DNA from: Asterella californica
Lineage: Eukaryota > Streptophyta > Marchantiopsida > Marchantiales > Aytoniaceae
Reading direction: 5' to 3'
Assembly (NCBI GenBank): GCA_036924285.1
Contig: JAYKYS010000002.1
Coordinates: 34,580,501 to 34,644,500 of the forward strand
Length of the DNA: 64,000 nucleotides
Shown here: positions 1-9,987 of the stretch, piece by piece
How the letters are laid out: every line of letters begins with the position of its first letter
Position numbering within the stretch: the first letter of the stretch is position 1
Translations under genes and position numbers: made by a program
The notes under the pieces: model-generated
Told to the model about the DNA's origin: nothing
Databases searched by the model: none
The model's input: the letters and a program-made list of their open reading frames with translations, nothing else

Positions 1-783
1 ATCCCATTATTTGTGTGTATGCTTATATACATTTCATTAGGTACGACTATCTTAAAGGTTACTCTAGTTTGAAGATCTAAATTTAGAGTGATCAAAAGTA
101 GTCATAACTAGCTGAGATAGTTATAACTAAGTTGAGGAAACTATTAGAGGTTCCACTATGGCACTATAGGACAAGTGCGGAGCTCTAAATATGCTTTCCA
201 AAAGTATGCAACTTTGTTGACCATCGCTGATTGGATGCATGATGAAAAGTCATGCACAAAGATCTAAAGATGCTCCTCAAAAGACGTATTAGTGTGTTGT
301 CGTCTTTCGATTGGATAGCGTGGAAAGTTAACACTTTACAAAAGCTAAAGTAGGAGAATCTCTTACTTTAGTAAAGTAGAACAAGTAATGTGTGTGCTAT
401 TCTTAAGTCTTAGTAGCCTTTAGAAGTTTTACTATTTTGGATTGCGCACTTACCATGAGGTAATGTAACTTAGTGAAAGTTACCACGGTAAGAAGTTGTA
501 GAGTATATAAGGAGGAGTTGAGAAGGTGGAAGACACTCTCATTTTCCTGTCTGTAAGTAAAGTGAGCATTGGAGACCTTGGGAGTCCTTGAGTATTTTGC
601 GATGTAATGTGAGAGCGGGATTAGAACTTGTTTGCAGGAACGCTATTAGAGAGACCGATGTGACCATACGGGTCAGAGAGTTGAGTGAAGTGAGCATGGG
701 TGTACTTAAATCTTTGTAATTAGGGTGCACTAGTAATCCTAGTCATCTGAGGTACCCCTGGGTGAGAGACAGGCCGGCTTACA
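1..783 (+). repeat. LTR of family X, copy 1 (sense +), first 15 bp outside the window
   Basis: This is the reverse complement of the LTRs at 48781-49578 and 63291-64000 with only scattered differences. The complete LTR is 798 bp and runs TGTCACACC...GGCTTACA, so about 15 bp lie before base 1. The right end (ACA at 781-783) abuts sequence that is in frame with the downstream protease-methyltransferase ORF of element D. No primer-binding site follows it. It is therefore an X LTR, either solo or the 3' LTR of an element to the left, inserted into D rather than the 5' LTR of D. The 5 bp to its right, GCTCA (784-788), would be its target duplication, but the partner is off the window. Confidence 0.9.
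504..510 (+). promoter_or_regulatory. TATA box of the family X LTR
   Basis: TATATAA lies 280 bp before the LTR end and is conserved in the X LTR copies (reverse complement near 49052-49058 and 63562-63568). This is a usual spacing for an LTR promoter, with transcription starting roughly 25-30 bp downstream. Function is inferred from position and sequence only. Confidence 0.6.
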
Positions 784-1764
784 GCTCAGCGGTCATCAGG
801 TGGAACAGAGGCTTCCACGTCTTATGGAGGAGAAGGAGGTGACTTCGACTTCATGGCTGGTGTGGCGCAGATTGAGGCATCTGCGGCAGTGACTAGAGGT
901 GCAGTACGTGCCTCTGGGTCACAAGGTGCGTCAGTGGAGTTGGATCCACAACGCCGGGAGGCTGGTAGACAGGCCAGGCTTCCCCAATCGTTCACGTTAT
1001 CGGAGACGTTGAGGACCACATCTATGGTTCCTAAACGGTCTATCGATGGTGCAGTAGAGTTGGAGGCATCGACATCCAGGAATGGGTGTGATGTGAGTCT
1101 ACCTTCGACGTCTGTGGATGCGACGTCGAACCCGATGTTGGGGGCGGCTACAGCAGTTTTGCGAGCCCCACTATTCTCAGCCACGGATATGAGGGCATTG
1201 GGAGTCAACTTTGCTCCAGTGTTCCAGTTGGCGGCCACGCTCAGTGAGAGCGAGGATGTAGTTACCTCTAGTGCTGAAGTAGTTCAGCGAGAGGCGGTAG
1301 ACGTGTCCATGGAGTCGAGGATCAGGACAGCTACCAGTGGTACTTGGCAAGCGGCGGCTGCTAGGTTAGATGAGTTACCAGCTAGGCCGGGGATTGACCG
1401 TGCTAGTTTGGCACCAGGTGTGGTGTTGTTGGACAACAGAAGTGGTATCTTCTGTTTGGTGGCACCTTCAGGGAAAGTGTATCGACCCCAGAAGGTCTTG
1501 TTAGACTCTGGAGCCCAACCGTTGATGTTGGGAAAGGCGGCGTGTATTAGTTTGGGTCTGAAGAAGTCCGAGATAGAGAGATGTACATTCCAGTTGCAGA
1601 CATCTCTAGGAGGATCAGGAGGTACGGCTCTACACATGACACGTGAGATGTTGACGGTGAGAGTTCGACCAGATCACCCCACGGATGGCTCTATGGTGAG
1701 GACCAAGGCCATCGTTACAGCCGCAGAGTCTTATGATGTATTGGTGGGAGGTGCTGTGTTGTAA
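784..1764 (+). pseudogene. Element D gag C-terminus / retropepsin-like protease region
   Basis: The frame is open from the end of the X LTR, with a first ATG at 853. Most of the sequence (to about residue 200 from that ATG) is low-similarity linker that I do not recognise. A retropepsin-like core follows near 1500: hydrophobic residues, then Asp-Ser-Gly-Ala, the active-site signature of LTR-element proteases that cut the polyprotein. The frame ends in TAA at 1762-1764 and reopens immediately in the same phase into the methyltransferase ORF. The stop is therefore probably a decayed sense codon, not a gene boundary. No zinc knuckle is visible here, so gag proper lay upstream and was displaced by the X LTR. 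Assignment to protease rests on the DSGA motif and its position before RT. Confidence 0.7.
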
Positions 1765-1767
1765 CCT

Positions 1768-3342
1768 ATGGGGTTCGTGATCGACTATTGGGCGGAGACA
1801 GCATCTTACAGACCAGGTAGGCAGTCCGGTGAGGGACGAGTGAGCCGCTTACCAGTGCGGTTCAGTGCTAGAGTTGGGACGACGGAGCCTACACCAGGGA
1901 CGATGGCATCCGTTGCAGGGTTCAGTTCGGTCATCACTTGGCCGGATGAGTTGTTGGAGGGCAATGCCCATGCGGAGGATACTCCGGTCTTTGAGGAAGT
2001 GGAGGACATGCCTAGCATGTCTACGTTAGTACCATCTGCCTTGGATGTTCCATTCTGGAGTTCGAGTGGAGAGTTGCAGCAGTATGCTGATCAGTTGGTG
2101 CAGCAGGCTTGGAGTGAAGCCTTTGTACCACCAGTAGAGGAACAAAGGGTTGTTCCTGCTACTGGCCCTGTGACCTTATCACCGTTGGATACGACTCCCA
2201 TTGTGTGGCAGTATCTAGAGGAGGGTGTATGTGTGCTGGAGCTGTTTGGAGATATCAGCACAGGTTTGGCTGCGGTATTGCAAGCAGGCATACAAGTACA
2301 GCGATACTTGTATGTGGAGAGAGATGAGATTGCGAGACGCATCTCATTGCGACATGTGGCACGTTTGATGCAGAGATATCCTGAGTTGTTGTCCATATCA
2401 GCTGTTAGAGGATACCAGCAAGCATTACTGTCGGATATTTCGCTGCTGGGGGCGCAGGATCTTACGTTTGTTGGCACCATTCACTTAGTGATAGCCGGAT
2501 GACCATGTCAAGGTCATACGCATGCTGGGAGAGGTCAGGGTTTACATGACCCGCGATCTAGGATGTTCTGGGAGATGTTACGGATCTTACGACATCTCCA
2601 GATGCATCAGGTGGATTCTCCAGCGTACATCTTGGAGAACGTTCCTTTGTTGGGTGATGCTCGTACACAGATGATGGCGAGTGTGCACCAAGTGCGGTCT
2701 TGGATTGGACCAGCAGTGTTGTTGGATGCAGCGAGAGTAGGATCTCGTGCACATCGTCCACAGTTGTGGTGGACGAACTTGTTACCGAGAGAGGTGCTTA
2801 TGCGAGCACACGATGGAGTGAGACGACCAGCACATCTCACGGTTGATAGCATCTTGGATGCAGGACGACGATCTCAAGTAGTGAGAGTCGTCGATAGGTC
2901 ACCCATGGCAGTGGTGAACCTAGTGGGACGGCCCATGGTAGCGTTACCTACTTTCGTAAGCTTTCCAGCGTCACATGCTTACAGAGATGGAGGACCTGGG
3001 CTTGTGTGGGATGCTCAATTACGGCAGTTGGTGGAGCCCAATGCCGATGAGAGAGAGCGAGCGATGGGTTTCGCTACGGGTACGACGGCAGTAGCTTCGG
3101 TGTCGGAGGCTTCACGTCGTCAAGTATTGGGTCAAGCAATGGACTTGAATTGCTTGACATGGATTGTTAGCCTTGGATTGGCTGAGCAGCGTCGGATGCG
3201 ATCGACGAGTGTTACTGCTCGAGCACTCTTGAGCTCTTTGCCTACCGGATCGGTGGAGACAAAGGCTGGGGGCGAGGCACGTGGAGTTCGTCATCCTTGG
3301 ACATCATGGGATGTCATAGGAGAGTGTGGAGTTTGCAGCTAG
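1768..3342 (+). pseudogene. C5-cytosine DNA methyltransferase domain captured by element D
   Basis: The frame runs from ATG 1768 to TAG 3340, with one in-frame TGA at 2500-2502. After a protease-like linker (about residues 1-150) come the ordered motifs of C5-cytosine methyltransferases. Motif I is a LELFG..STGL stretch near 2230-2265 (S-adenosylmethionine binding), followed by an acidic residue in the YVERDE stretch. Motif IV is Pro-Cys-Gln (Cys codon 2506-2508, the catalytic nucleophile) followed by a GRGQGL..PRS stretch. Motif VI is Glu-Asn-Val at 2635-2643. Motif VIII is R-x-H-R-P-Q-x-W near 2745. Motifs IX/X are an ERERAMGF stretch and a VLGQAMD stretch near 3055-3150. The arrangement resembles DNMT3/DRM-type enzymes more than CMT/MET1. 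The TGA falls just before motif IV and inactivates this copy. The domain lies between protease and RT, in phase with protease. Confidence 0.82.
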
Positions 3343-3424
3343 AACTGCAGAAGTTTTACGCACAGTAGCGGTGGAGGTTGTTGGTGGTGAGCAGAAGGAA
3401 ACTGCTCTAGAGGCTGCAAGATAG

Positions 3425-3993
3425 CAGTCAACGACTTCGTCTTCTACCTCTAGCATGGTGACAGAGGATACTTGGGAGCCGGAGATTGGACCCAAGCTTA
3501 TAGGAGAGGAGAGACGAAGAGTCCAAAGATTCCTGAAGAGCTACAAGAATTGTTTTGCCTTCAGTATGAAGGATTTGGGTACCTTGAAGGGACCTGGTAT
3601 ACGGATCCACTTGGCTAATGACACGCCAATCTTTCGACGTCCTTACAGGTACAGTGACATGGAGAGAGCCTTGATCCAGAGTAGGACTCAAGACTTGTTG
3701 GAGGCTGGGTTGGTGGAGATGTCGCATGGAGAGTATACATCTGCCACAGTTATGTCAGCCAAGAAGGATATGTATGGCAACTACACGGATAGGCGGATGT
3801 GTGGAGACTACCGTCCTATCAATCGACAGACGAAGTCCGATAAGTATGTCATGCCGACACCTAAGGAGATCTTTGATGCAGTGGGGCATGTGCAGGTCTT
3901 CAGTACTTTGGATCTTCGAGCAGGGTATCATCAGTTGCCAGTGAGAGAAGAAGATAAGTCCAAGACAGCATTCTGGGGAATTGACTCTCACGG
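3425..3993 (+). pseudogene. Element D reverse transcriptase, N-terminal half (split by element C)
   Basis: First ATG is 3455; the frame is +1 relative to the methyltransferase ORF and is preceded by TAG at 3422-3424. It contains the Ty3/gypsy RT fingers and start of palm: a CGDYRPIN stretch near 3800 and an FSTLDLRAGYHQLP stretch near 3900, with the first catalytic Asp in LDL. The frame breaks off after the SHG residues at 3993, where element C begins. It resumes at 14918-14921 with the YIDD part of the same RT. The frame change between 3320 and 3340 has no classical slippery heptamer that I can see, so decay is as likely as programmed shifting. Confidence 0.85.
3990..3993 (+). repeat. Target-site duplication of element C (left copy)
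   Basis: ACGG at 3990-3993 is repeated at 14918-14921 directly outside the two LTRs of element C. Removing one copy rejoins the D RT in frame. The duplication is 4 bp; the fifth bases on each side differ (C versus C/G context). Confidence 0.8.
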
Positions 3994-4776
3994 TGTCGAG
4001 TTGAGAGTCTTTCTTGGGGAGGGCGGACCTCCTGACTGTGATCGATCAGAGAAAAATGACCAGAAAAGAAAATAGGTTGCTGCTGACGATGTGATCTCGA
4101 AACACTGCTCCTTGTGCTCACCAATTACAAAAACAAGCACTCAAACACACCTTGGGTACACACATAGGTCTCTCAAGATTCATTTAACTTTATTACAGTG
4201 TCGTCTGCACCACCAATTTCTCCAACTGTACAGAAAATCTCTCTCTTCCTCTCCTGCGCACCTGTCTTCACCCGTCAAGCCAAAAGTCTACCCAGTACGT
4301 CTCAATCTGAACCTAATAGAGAAATTCGGACCCCTGAATCTTATTCCTCTCCTTGCCCCAACTGAAACTCTCAGAAATCTGATCCAACGTCGATCAAAAG
4401 TCCCCTGTAGATTTCCAAACGATCTCTCAATAGAATTGTCTCCTGAGAGTAATTTCTCCCCAGAATAGTTTATTTAAACAACGTCCAAGCCTAAAACTCA
4501 TGCCTCTCTCTCTTACAATGCTCTCCCAATTCAATCTGTCAGCAATTTGATCTTCCTCCAGCTTCTTAGCTTCTCCTCCGTATTCCGCTTCCGCTCTCTC
4601 AGAAAACCTTCCTTTGCAAAAAAAAACTCTCCTCCCGATCCCAAGTCGCCGCAGGTATTTTACCTAAAAGTAAAGACCCCAGCTTAAGCTGCCCCTTGCT
4701 GTCCTTATCAGCGTAGTCACTTATCAGAAGCAGGGCCTTAGCTAAGCTGCCCCCCTCTTAAACTCTAATTCTCCTC

Positions 4777-5410
4777 CTTCCGCCTCCGCTGTAATCTTCC
4801 GCTTCAAGCTTCTGTTGTAATCTTCCGCTTCCATTGTAGTTTTCCGCTTCCACTGTAATATTCCGCTTCAAGCTTCCGCGATAATCTTCCGCTTCCGCTG
4901 TAGTTTTCCGCTTCCGCTGTAATATTCCGCTTCAAGCTTCCGCTGTAGTTTTCCGCTTCCGCTGTAATATTCCGCTTCAAGCTTCCGCGATAATCTTCCG
5001 CTTCCGCTGTAGTTTTCCGCTTCCTCTGTAACCTTCCGCTTCAAGCTTCCGCGATAATCTTCCGCTTCCGCTGTAGTTTTCCGCTTCCGCTGTAATATTC
5101 CGCTTCAAGCTTCTGCGGTAATCTTCCGCTTCCGCTGTAGTTTTCCGCTTCCGCTGTAATATTCCGCTTCAAGCTTCCGCGATAATCTTCCGCTTCCGCT
5201 GTAGTTTTCCGCTTCCGCTGTAATATTCCGCTTCAAGCTTCCGCGGTAATCTTCCGCTTCCGCTGTAGTTTTCCGCTTCCGCTGTAATATTCCGCTTCAA
5301 GCTTCCGCGGTAATCTTCCGCTTCCGCTGTAATCTTCCGCTTCAAGCTTCCGTGGTAATCTTCCGCTTCCGCTGTAGTTTTCCGCTTCCGCTGTAATCTT
5401 TCGCTTTAAT
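4777..5410. repeat. About 64-bp tandem satellite inside the C 3' LTR
   Basis: About ten degenerate units built from a CTTCCGCTTCCGCTGTA core alternating with CGCTTCAAGCTTCCGCG, so HindIII sites recur. The units themselves consist of roughly 16-bp subrepeats. The matching array in the other LTR (13412-13998) has a different unit order and is shorter, which fits replication slippage after insertion. Confidence 0.85.
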
Positions 5411-5499
5411 TTTAAGGCCCCATCTAAAGCTGTTCCTCTGCTGTCCTTATGCGTGCATAATATTCAGCAAAAGTTTCCCGTGCCCTCGATGCCATCTTG

Positions 5500-5630
5500 A
5501 TGCCACCCTGAATATACTACAAGCCATCCAATGTAGGCCGAAGCCCCAACACTTATGAGGCTGCCCCACAGGGCTCACAGCCCCCCCATATGCGCACCAG
5601 GTATCTCCCATAGTATATTCAGGATGGCAT
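5500..5630. repeat. Inverted repeat inside the C LTR
   Basis: Arms of about 20 bp at 5500-5519 and 5611-5630 (CCTGAATATACTA and its complement are the core) enclose about 90 bp. The same pair is present in the 5' LTR near 14090-14220. It may be a small inserted element or an RNA stem; no target duplication was recognised. Confidence 0.6.
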
Positions 5631-5770
5631 GCGGAGGCTTAGGCCAGGAAGCCCACGATTAAGAGAGATACCGGTCTCCCGCCCCTAGATATGCAGGACG
5701 TGGCTGCATATCCAACATAGACTCCCTTCCAGGAGGCCAACATGCCGGAATAGGAACCAGAGGCCAGGGG

Positions 5771-5820
5771 GGATTGATCCTGAGACCACTTCCCTCCTAG
5801 GCAGGCGCCCTATCACTGGG
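5771..5820 (-). other. tRNA-like A/B box pair inside the C LTR (possible SINE relic)
   Basis: Read on the - strand, an A-box-like CCCAGTGATAGGGC stretch (5807-5820) is followed about 30 nt later by a B-box-like GGATCAATCC (5771-5780). This is the order and spacing of an RNA polymerase III type 2 promoter. The sequence between resembles an anticodon arm but does not fold into a complete tRNA by eye. The same block occurs in the other LTR at 14361-14410. It could be a tRNA-derived SINE embedded in the LTR or chance resemblance. Confidence 0.4.
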
Positions 5821-6327
5821 ATGGCCTTTGGTTCCGTTCAAGAAGGTAAAAACTTTTGTACATATGTTTACCTGAAGAAATTTTTCTGTAAGATCTTTAC
5901 TAGTCTTTCCTACACTAACTTCTCTATACAACTCCGTTTTTAATGAACAAGGAGTCAAAACTATAGTATTTGTGAACACCTACACGCTCACGCTATCCGA
6001 TTCTGAGTTCGAGTCACGAACCAGAATCGACAGATTTCCCTCTTTCACATATTTCACAGCCTAAAACTCGTACTAACTATTGCTTAAAACACTTTCTGTC
6101 AAAACTAGAAGCATGAGGTCGCTCTCCTCGTCGAGCTTTGCATTCTGGTGTCTCTCGACTCCTTTAGGGGGGATATTCTAACCCAAGCTTGGGGGCAGCT
6201 TGTCAAGCATAGCCCCAGCTTAGCTCCTGCCTAGCTTGTTAAGCTGCAGGGCACCTTCCTTTACACAATATAGAAAAAAGTCTCTCTGCAATACTTTTCA
6301 CTGTATAGACCTATGTACAATACGACA

Positions 6328-6342
6328 TTCACCCCCTCCAAA
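6328..6342 (-). promoter_or_regulatory. Polypurine tract of element C
   Basis: On the - strand, TTTGGAGGGGGTGAA lies directly before the 3' LTR start. It is the plus-strand DNA primer expected there. The preceding 30 bp match element B at the same place. Confidence 0.8.
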
Positions 6343-6372
6343 CCTGCACATCCTCTGGTATGTGCCAATCCG

Positions 6373-9300
6373 TCACCGATCCTCGTGGTCCTCCGAATCG
6401 TCCTCGCTCTCTTCGACCGTCTCAGAAAAGTCTTCATTTGCTCCTGTCTGCTCTGAACCTAAGAACTCAGCTAGCTCCACAGTCTCCCCTCTCTTCTTGA
6501 ATAACTTCACTCGTTTCCCTACAACTGGAAGCCTTAAAGGCGTGGCATCTAGCTCTTGCAAGGAATAAGTAGCATTCTGATGTACATCAGAGACAAGGTA
6601 AGGGCCAAACCACCTTCTCGAAAACTTTCGAACTGTAGAGTGTTGGTTCTCCAATGTGCTGTCGTATACCAACACCGAGTCCCCAACTTGTATTGGTTTT
6701 GGTCGTAGTCTATGAGTCTTATCAAACCTCTCCTTGTTCCCAAGTCGAGCCGTCTTCAACCGTCGCTGCGCTTCAGAGAGATCCTCCTCTCTACATTCTA
6801 GCTGTCTGATTCGTAGTGAGAGAAGCTGCACACGGTCCACATTGTCCTCCCATGGCAAGGTAGCCCAGGTAGGACAGTCTTCTTCTGCTGGCATCATCGG
6901 TTTTTGTCCTAGCATTAACTCAACAAGCATGTACCCTGTAGTAGAACAATGAGTTGTTCTATCCGCCCATAAAGCAAAAGGGAGTAACCTAGGCCACTCT
7001 CTATGCTTACCATCACACGCCTTCACCAAAGCCTGTACTATCGATGGATGTCCTCGCTCGCTCTTGCCAATCCCTTCTGGATTCATCGCAGTAGTAAGCT
7101 TGAGCTTCACACCATATCGAGCAAAAAACTCTTTCGCTTCCGTACCACGTAGTTCTCCCCTATCTGCCCGTAGCCTTCCTACATACCCATATCTACAGAT
7201 AATATCCTCAAGAACAAACTTACATATCTCTTCTGTGGTCTTCGTCCTTAAAGCTCGTCCTTCTACAAAGTTGGACAGGTCTTCACGAGCCAAACCCATG
7301 TCCCATAACCCTAGAGGCATTACCACCAAGTCGAGAACCCACTGGAAGTGAATACAAGGCGGATAAGTTGGCACGAGACCGTCTCTATACCGCATCTTCG
7401 AATAGAACTGGCAGTGTAAGCAGGAACTGACGTAGTTCATCACATCCTGGTACAGACCTTTCCACCAATACCTTTCCTTCAACTTGACGTAGGTAGCCCA
7501 AATCCCTCGATGTCCGGCCCACAAAGTATCATGGAACTCCTTCATCAGTTGCTGCTTAGTCTGCAGATCGTCCACTACTCGTATGAACATCCCATCTCTC
7601 CTCTGTGGCCGTCTCCAAAGATACCCATCATGCAGAAGATAGTTGTAAGCTTGTTTCCTTATCTCTCTGAACTCTACTTTGCTCCATCTCTCTTGCCTCT
7701 CCAACAAGCTCAGATAATACCCTATGTCACGAAGTCTACCTGTGTAAAGCTCCTCTCTAAACATCAACGGCTCCAAGTTCGTAGCCCGTCGATTAACCTG
7801 ACACTGAGCATCCCTTCTCTCCTCTTCCTCAGCTTCTGAAATCATGACATCCTCGTCTACAAATCGAGCTCTTGACAACATATCTGCGACCATATTCTCC
7901 TTTCCTTTTATATGCTTCAGCTCTGGGTTCAAGCTTCTAATATAGGCAATCCAACGTAACATCGCTATGTCTGGCGTGCTACAGTTGGATATCATGCCTA
8001 GTAGAGGTAGACAATCCGTTTCTAGAACTACATGAGCACCAATCAAAAACTCACGGTCTGTCTTCATCGCTGTCACCGCTCCCCACAACTCACGCTTCAC
8101 CTGAGGATAATCTCGTTGCCTGTCTGTCAAGATCTTAGCTCCAAACCTAGAGGTAAACCGCATACCATCCGCATCATCTTGACCTATTGCCCAGCCAATC
8201 GCCTTTGGACTAGTATCTACTGTGACCATGACATGTCTCCCACATCCGTAGTCTACTCTTCTTAGAACAGGTGGAGACTGTAGAGCCTCCTTCAGCCTAT
8301 TCATAGCTTCTCGATGGACTGAGGTCCATGCAAACCTCTTACCCTTCCTCAATAATGCATACAAAGGCTCAGCAACATGGGCATAATGAGGAATGGATAA
8401 ACGATAAAATACACAAGCACCTAGAAAGCGTCGAACCTCCGTGATATTTTTACAGTCTGCCATCCTAGCTATAGCTTCAACCTTCTCGGGGTTTGGTCGC
8501 CTTCCAAAAGCACCACACAGATGTCCAACCACTAAAATCTCAGACACACCAAACTTGGACTTAGCTCCTGACAGGGTGAGATGCACCTCCTCCAGTCGAG
8601 TCAAGATACGTTCTACATCCCTGATATGGTCTGTAACAAACCTTCTACATCCATTCGCAAGTACTACTTCATTCTTGTCTTCAACCGCGCAACCCTTTAT
8701 AGGAATATCATCTAGAAACGGAATGGTAACATCAGGCACAAACTCCCTCAGTACCTTATGCATCGCATTCTGCATATGAGCCACCGAGTTCGTCGCTCCT
8801 TGTGGAAGAGTACACATCCGCATCAATCCCAGGGGCGTACGCATAGTAGTTAAATCTCTATTCTCCACAGCCAGCTAGAACTGATCATAACCAGAATATA
8901 GATCTCCTATCGAATAAATAGCTCTCCCTGCAAATGCCTCTGCTACCTCTTCAATCACAGGACCCGTCCCAACGTTACGTATGGTTACGTTATTCGCAAG
9001 CTGTAAGTCTTGAATAAAACGCAAAGCTCCTGACTTCTTGGGTACAGTGAACCACCTGCTAGAATATGGCCCCATAGACGGCTCAAGTATCCCCATCTGT
9101 ACCTTCTCTTTCAACAACTCGATGAGCTTAGGCAACAAAGCACGAGGAACTGGGATCGGTTTCAAGTCCCAAGGCACATGAGGGATTGTGAATATAACCA
9201 TAGGCGCTATAACCTTTGGGTCCACACAACCTATCTCCTCTGCTGAAAAAGAGAATGCTTTACCATGCTTCACTATCATCTGCTCAAACACGGTTTTCTC

Positions 9301-9987
9301 GTCCTCAGTCAAGAAATCACCCCCTCCTATCTGGAGCTCCTTCAATGTCTTCTCAGTAAACTGGTGTCCTACTCGTCTATGATCACGCAATATAGGCTCA
9401 GTCCCCACTAACTGTACTTGCTGTTGAGAGTTAGTAGGTAGTTGAGCTGCTACCGGTCTTACCTTTCTCAGTACAGATTTGTACTTCGCATGGACATCTG
9501 CTTCTTGAGGGAGTGCACACCAACAACTTGCTTCTCTCCCTTCATTATTCTGCATCGGATGAGGAAAGAACTGCATGTATGTAGCAATCTCCTCATATAT
9601 GCGTCGAGAGTGGATAGGGATCACCACCACACTATTTTCCCCCTCCATCAATCTACTCACATTGTCTAACCAACCAATAACTGACTGTATAGACATAAAC
9701 TCTTCAAACAAGCCAGAAACTACTTCGTCTTCAGGTAGAACTCCTACACGCCACAACTCTGATACCTGGTTCACCATCCATCTTTTTGTATTTTTCCTCA
9801 TATCTTCAACTCTTGTAAATCGACTCCAGCCATCTGCCTCAAACATCAGCAATCCGGACTGCCAACTCTGTACACCACACTTGTCTCCAGACCTTTGTAC
9901 ATGTCTCGCTTCCAGCTCTGATGGGATCTCAACAGTAGGTTCTACACCCCTGTCTTCCCGCTCTACAGGAGTGGACTGCGAAAACCC
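6373..9987 (-). pseudogene. Element C pol: RT, RNase H, integrase (ORF2, -1 frame, one stop)
   Basis: Open in the -1 frame from the slippery site at 9981-9987 to 6373, apart from TAG at 8875-8877. There is no start ATG of its own near the front, which fits expression by frameshift. The N-terminal part is a linker, then RT with a FLDD catalytic box (near 8705) instead of the usual YIDD, then RNase H (VDTSP stretch, 8205-8225). Integrase follows with an HHCC zinc module (near 7400-7530), the D, D and E residues (near 7330, 7165, 7060) and a GPY/F-like module near 6600. No chromodomain; the tail is acidic. At the TAG position element B has CAG (Gln), so the stop is a C-to-T change. Without that codon the copy would look complete. 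Confidence 0.9.

Larger units (their letters stand above)
3994..6327 (-). repeat. 3' LTR of element C (2334 bp)
   Basis: Matches 12629-14917 along its length; the length difference (45 bp) comes from the satellite array inside. On the - strand it begins TGTCGTATTG and ends CTCGACA. Small ORFs inside it (for example 4091-4468 and 5797-5979) also occur in the other LTR and look like chance frames. Confidence 0.93.

Noticed and set aside
539..730. 63-codon frame repeated at 48834-49025 and 63344-63535
   Set aside because: It is LTR-X sequence, starts at GTG, and carries no recognisable domain.
1..783. The LTR at the window start as the 5' LTR of the methyltransferase element
   Set aside because: It belongs to the X family, no PBS follows it, and the protease frame of D is already open at its first base.
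2500..2502. Recoding of TGA (selenocysteine or readthrough) in the methyltransferase
   Set aside because: Several other stops of different types occur in the same element, so general decay explains it.
4777..5410. CRISPR-like regular repeats
   Set aside because: Units are contiguous variants of one another without unique spacers; this is a satellite inside an LTR of a eukaryotic element.
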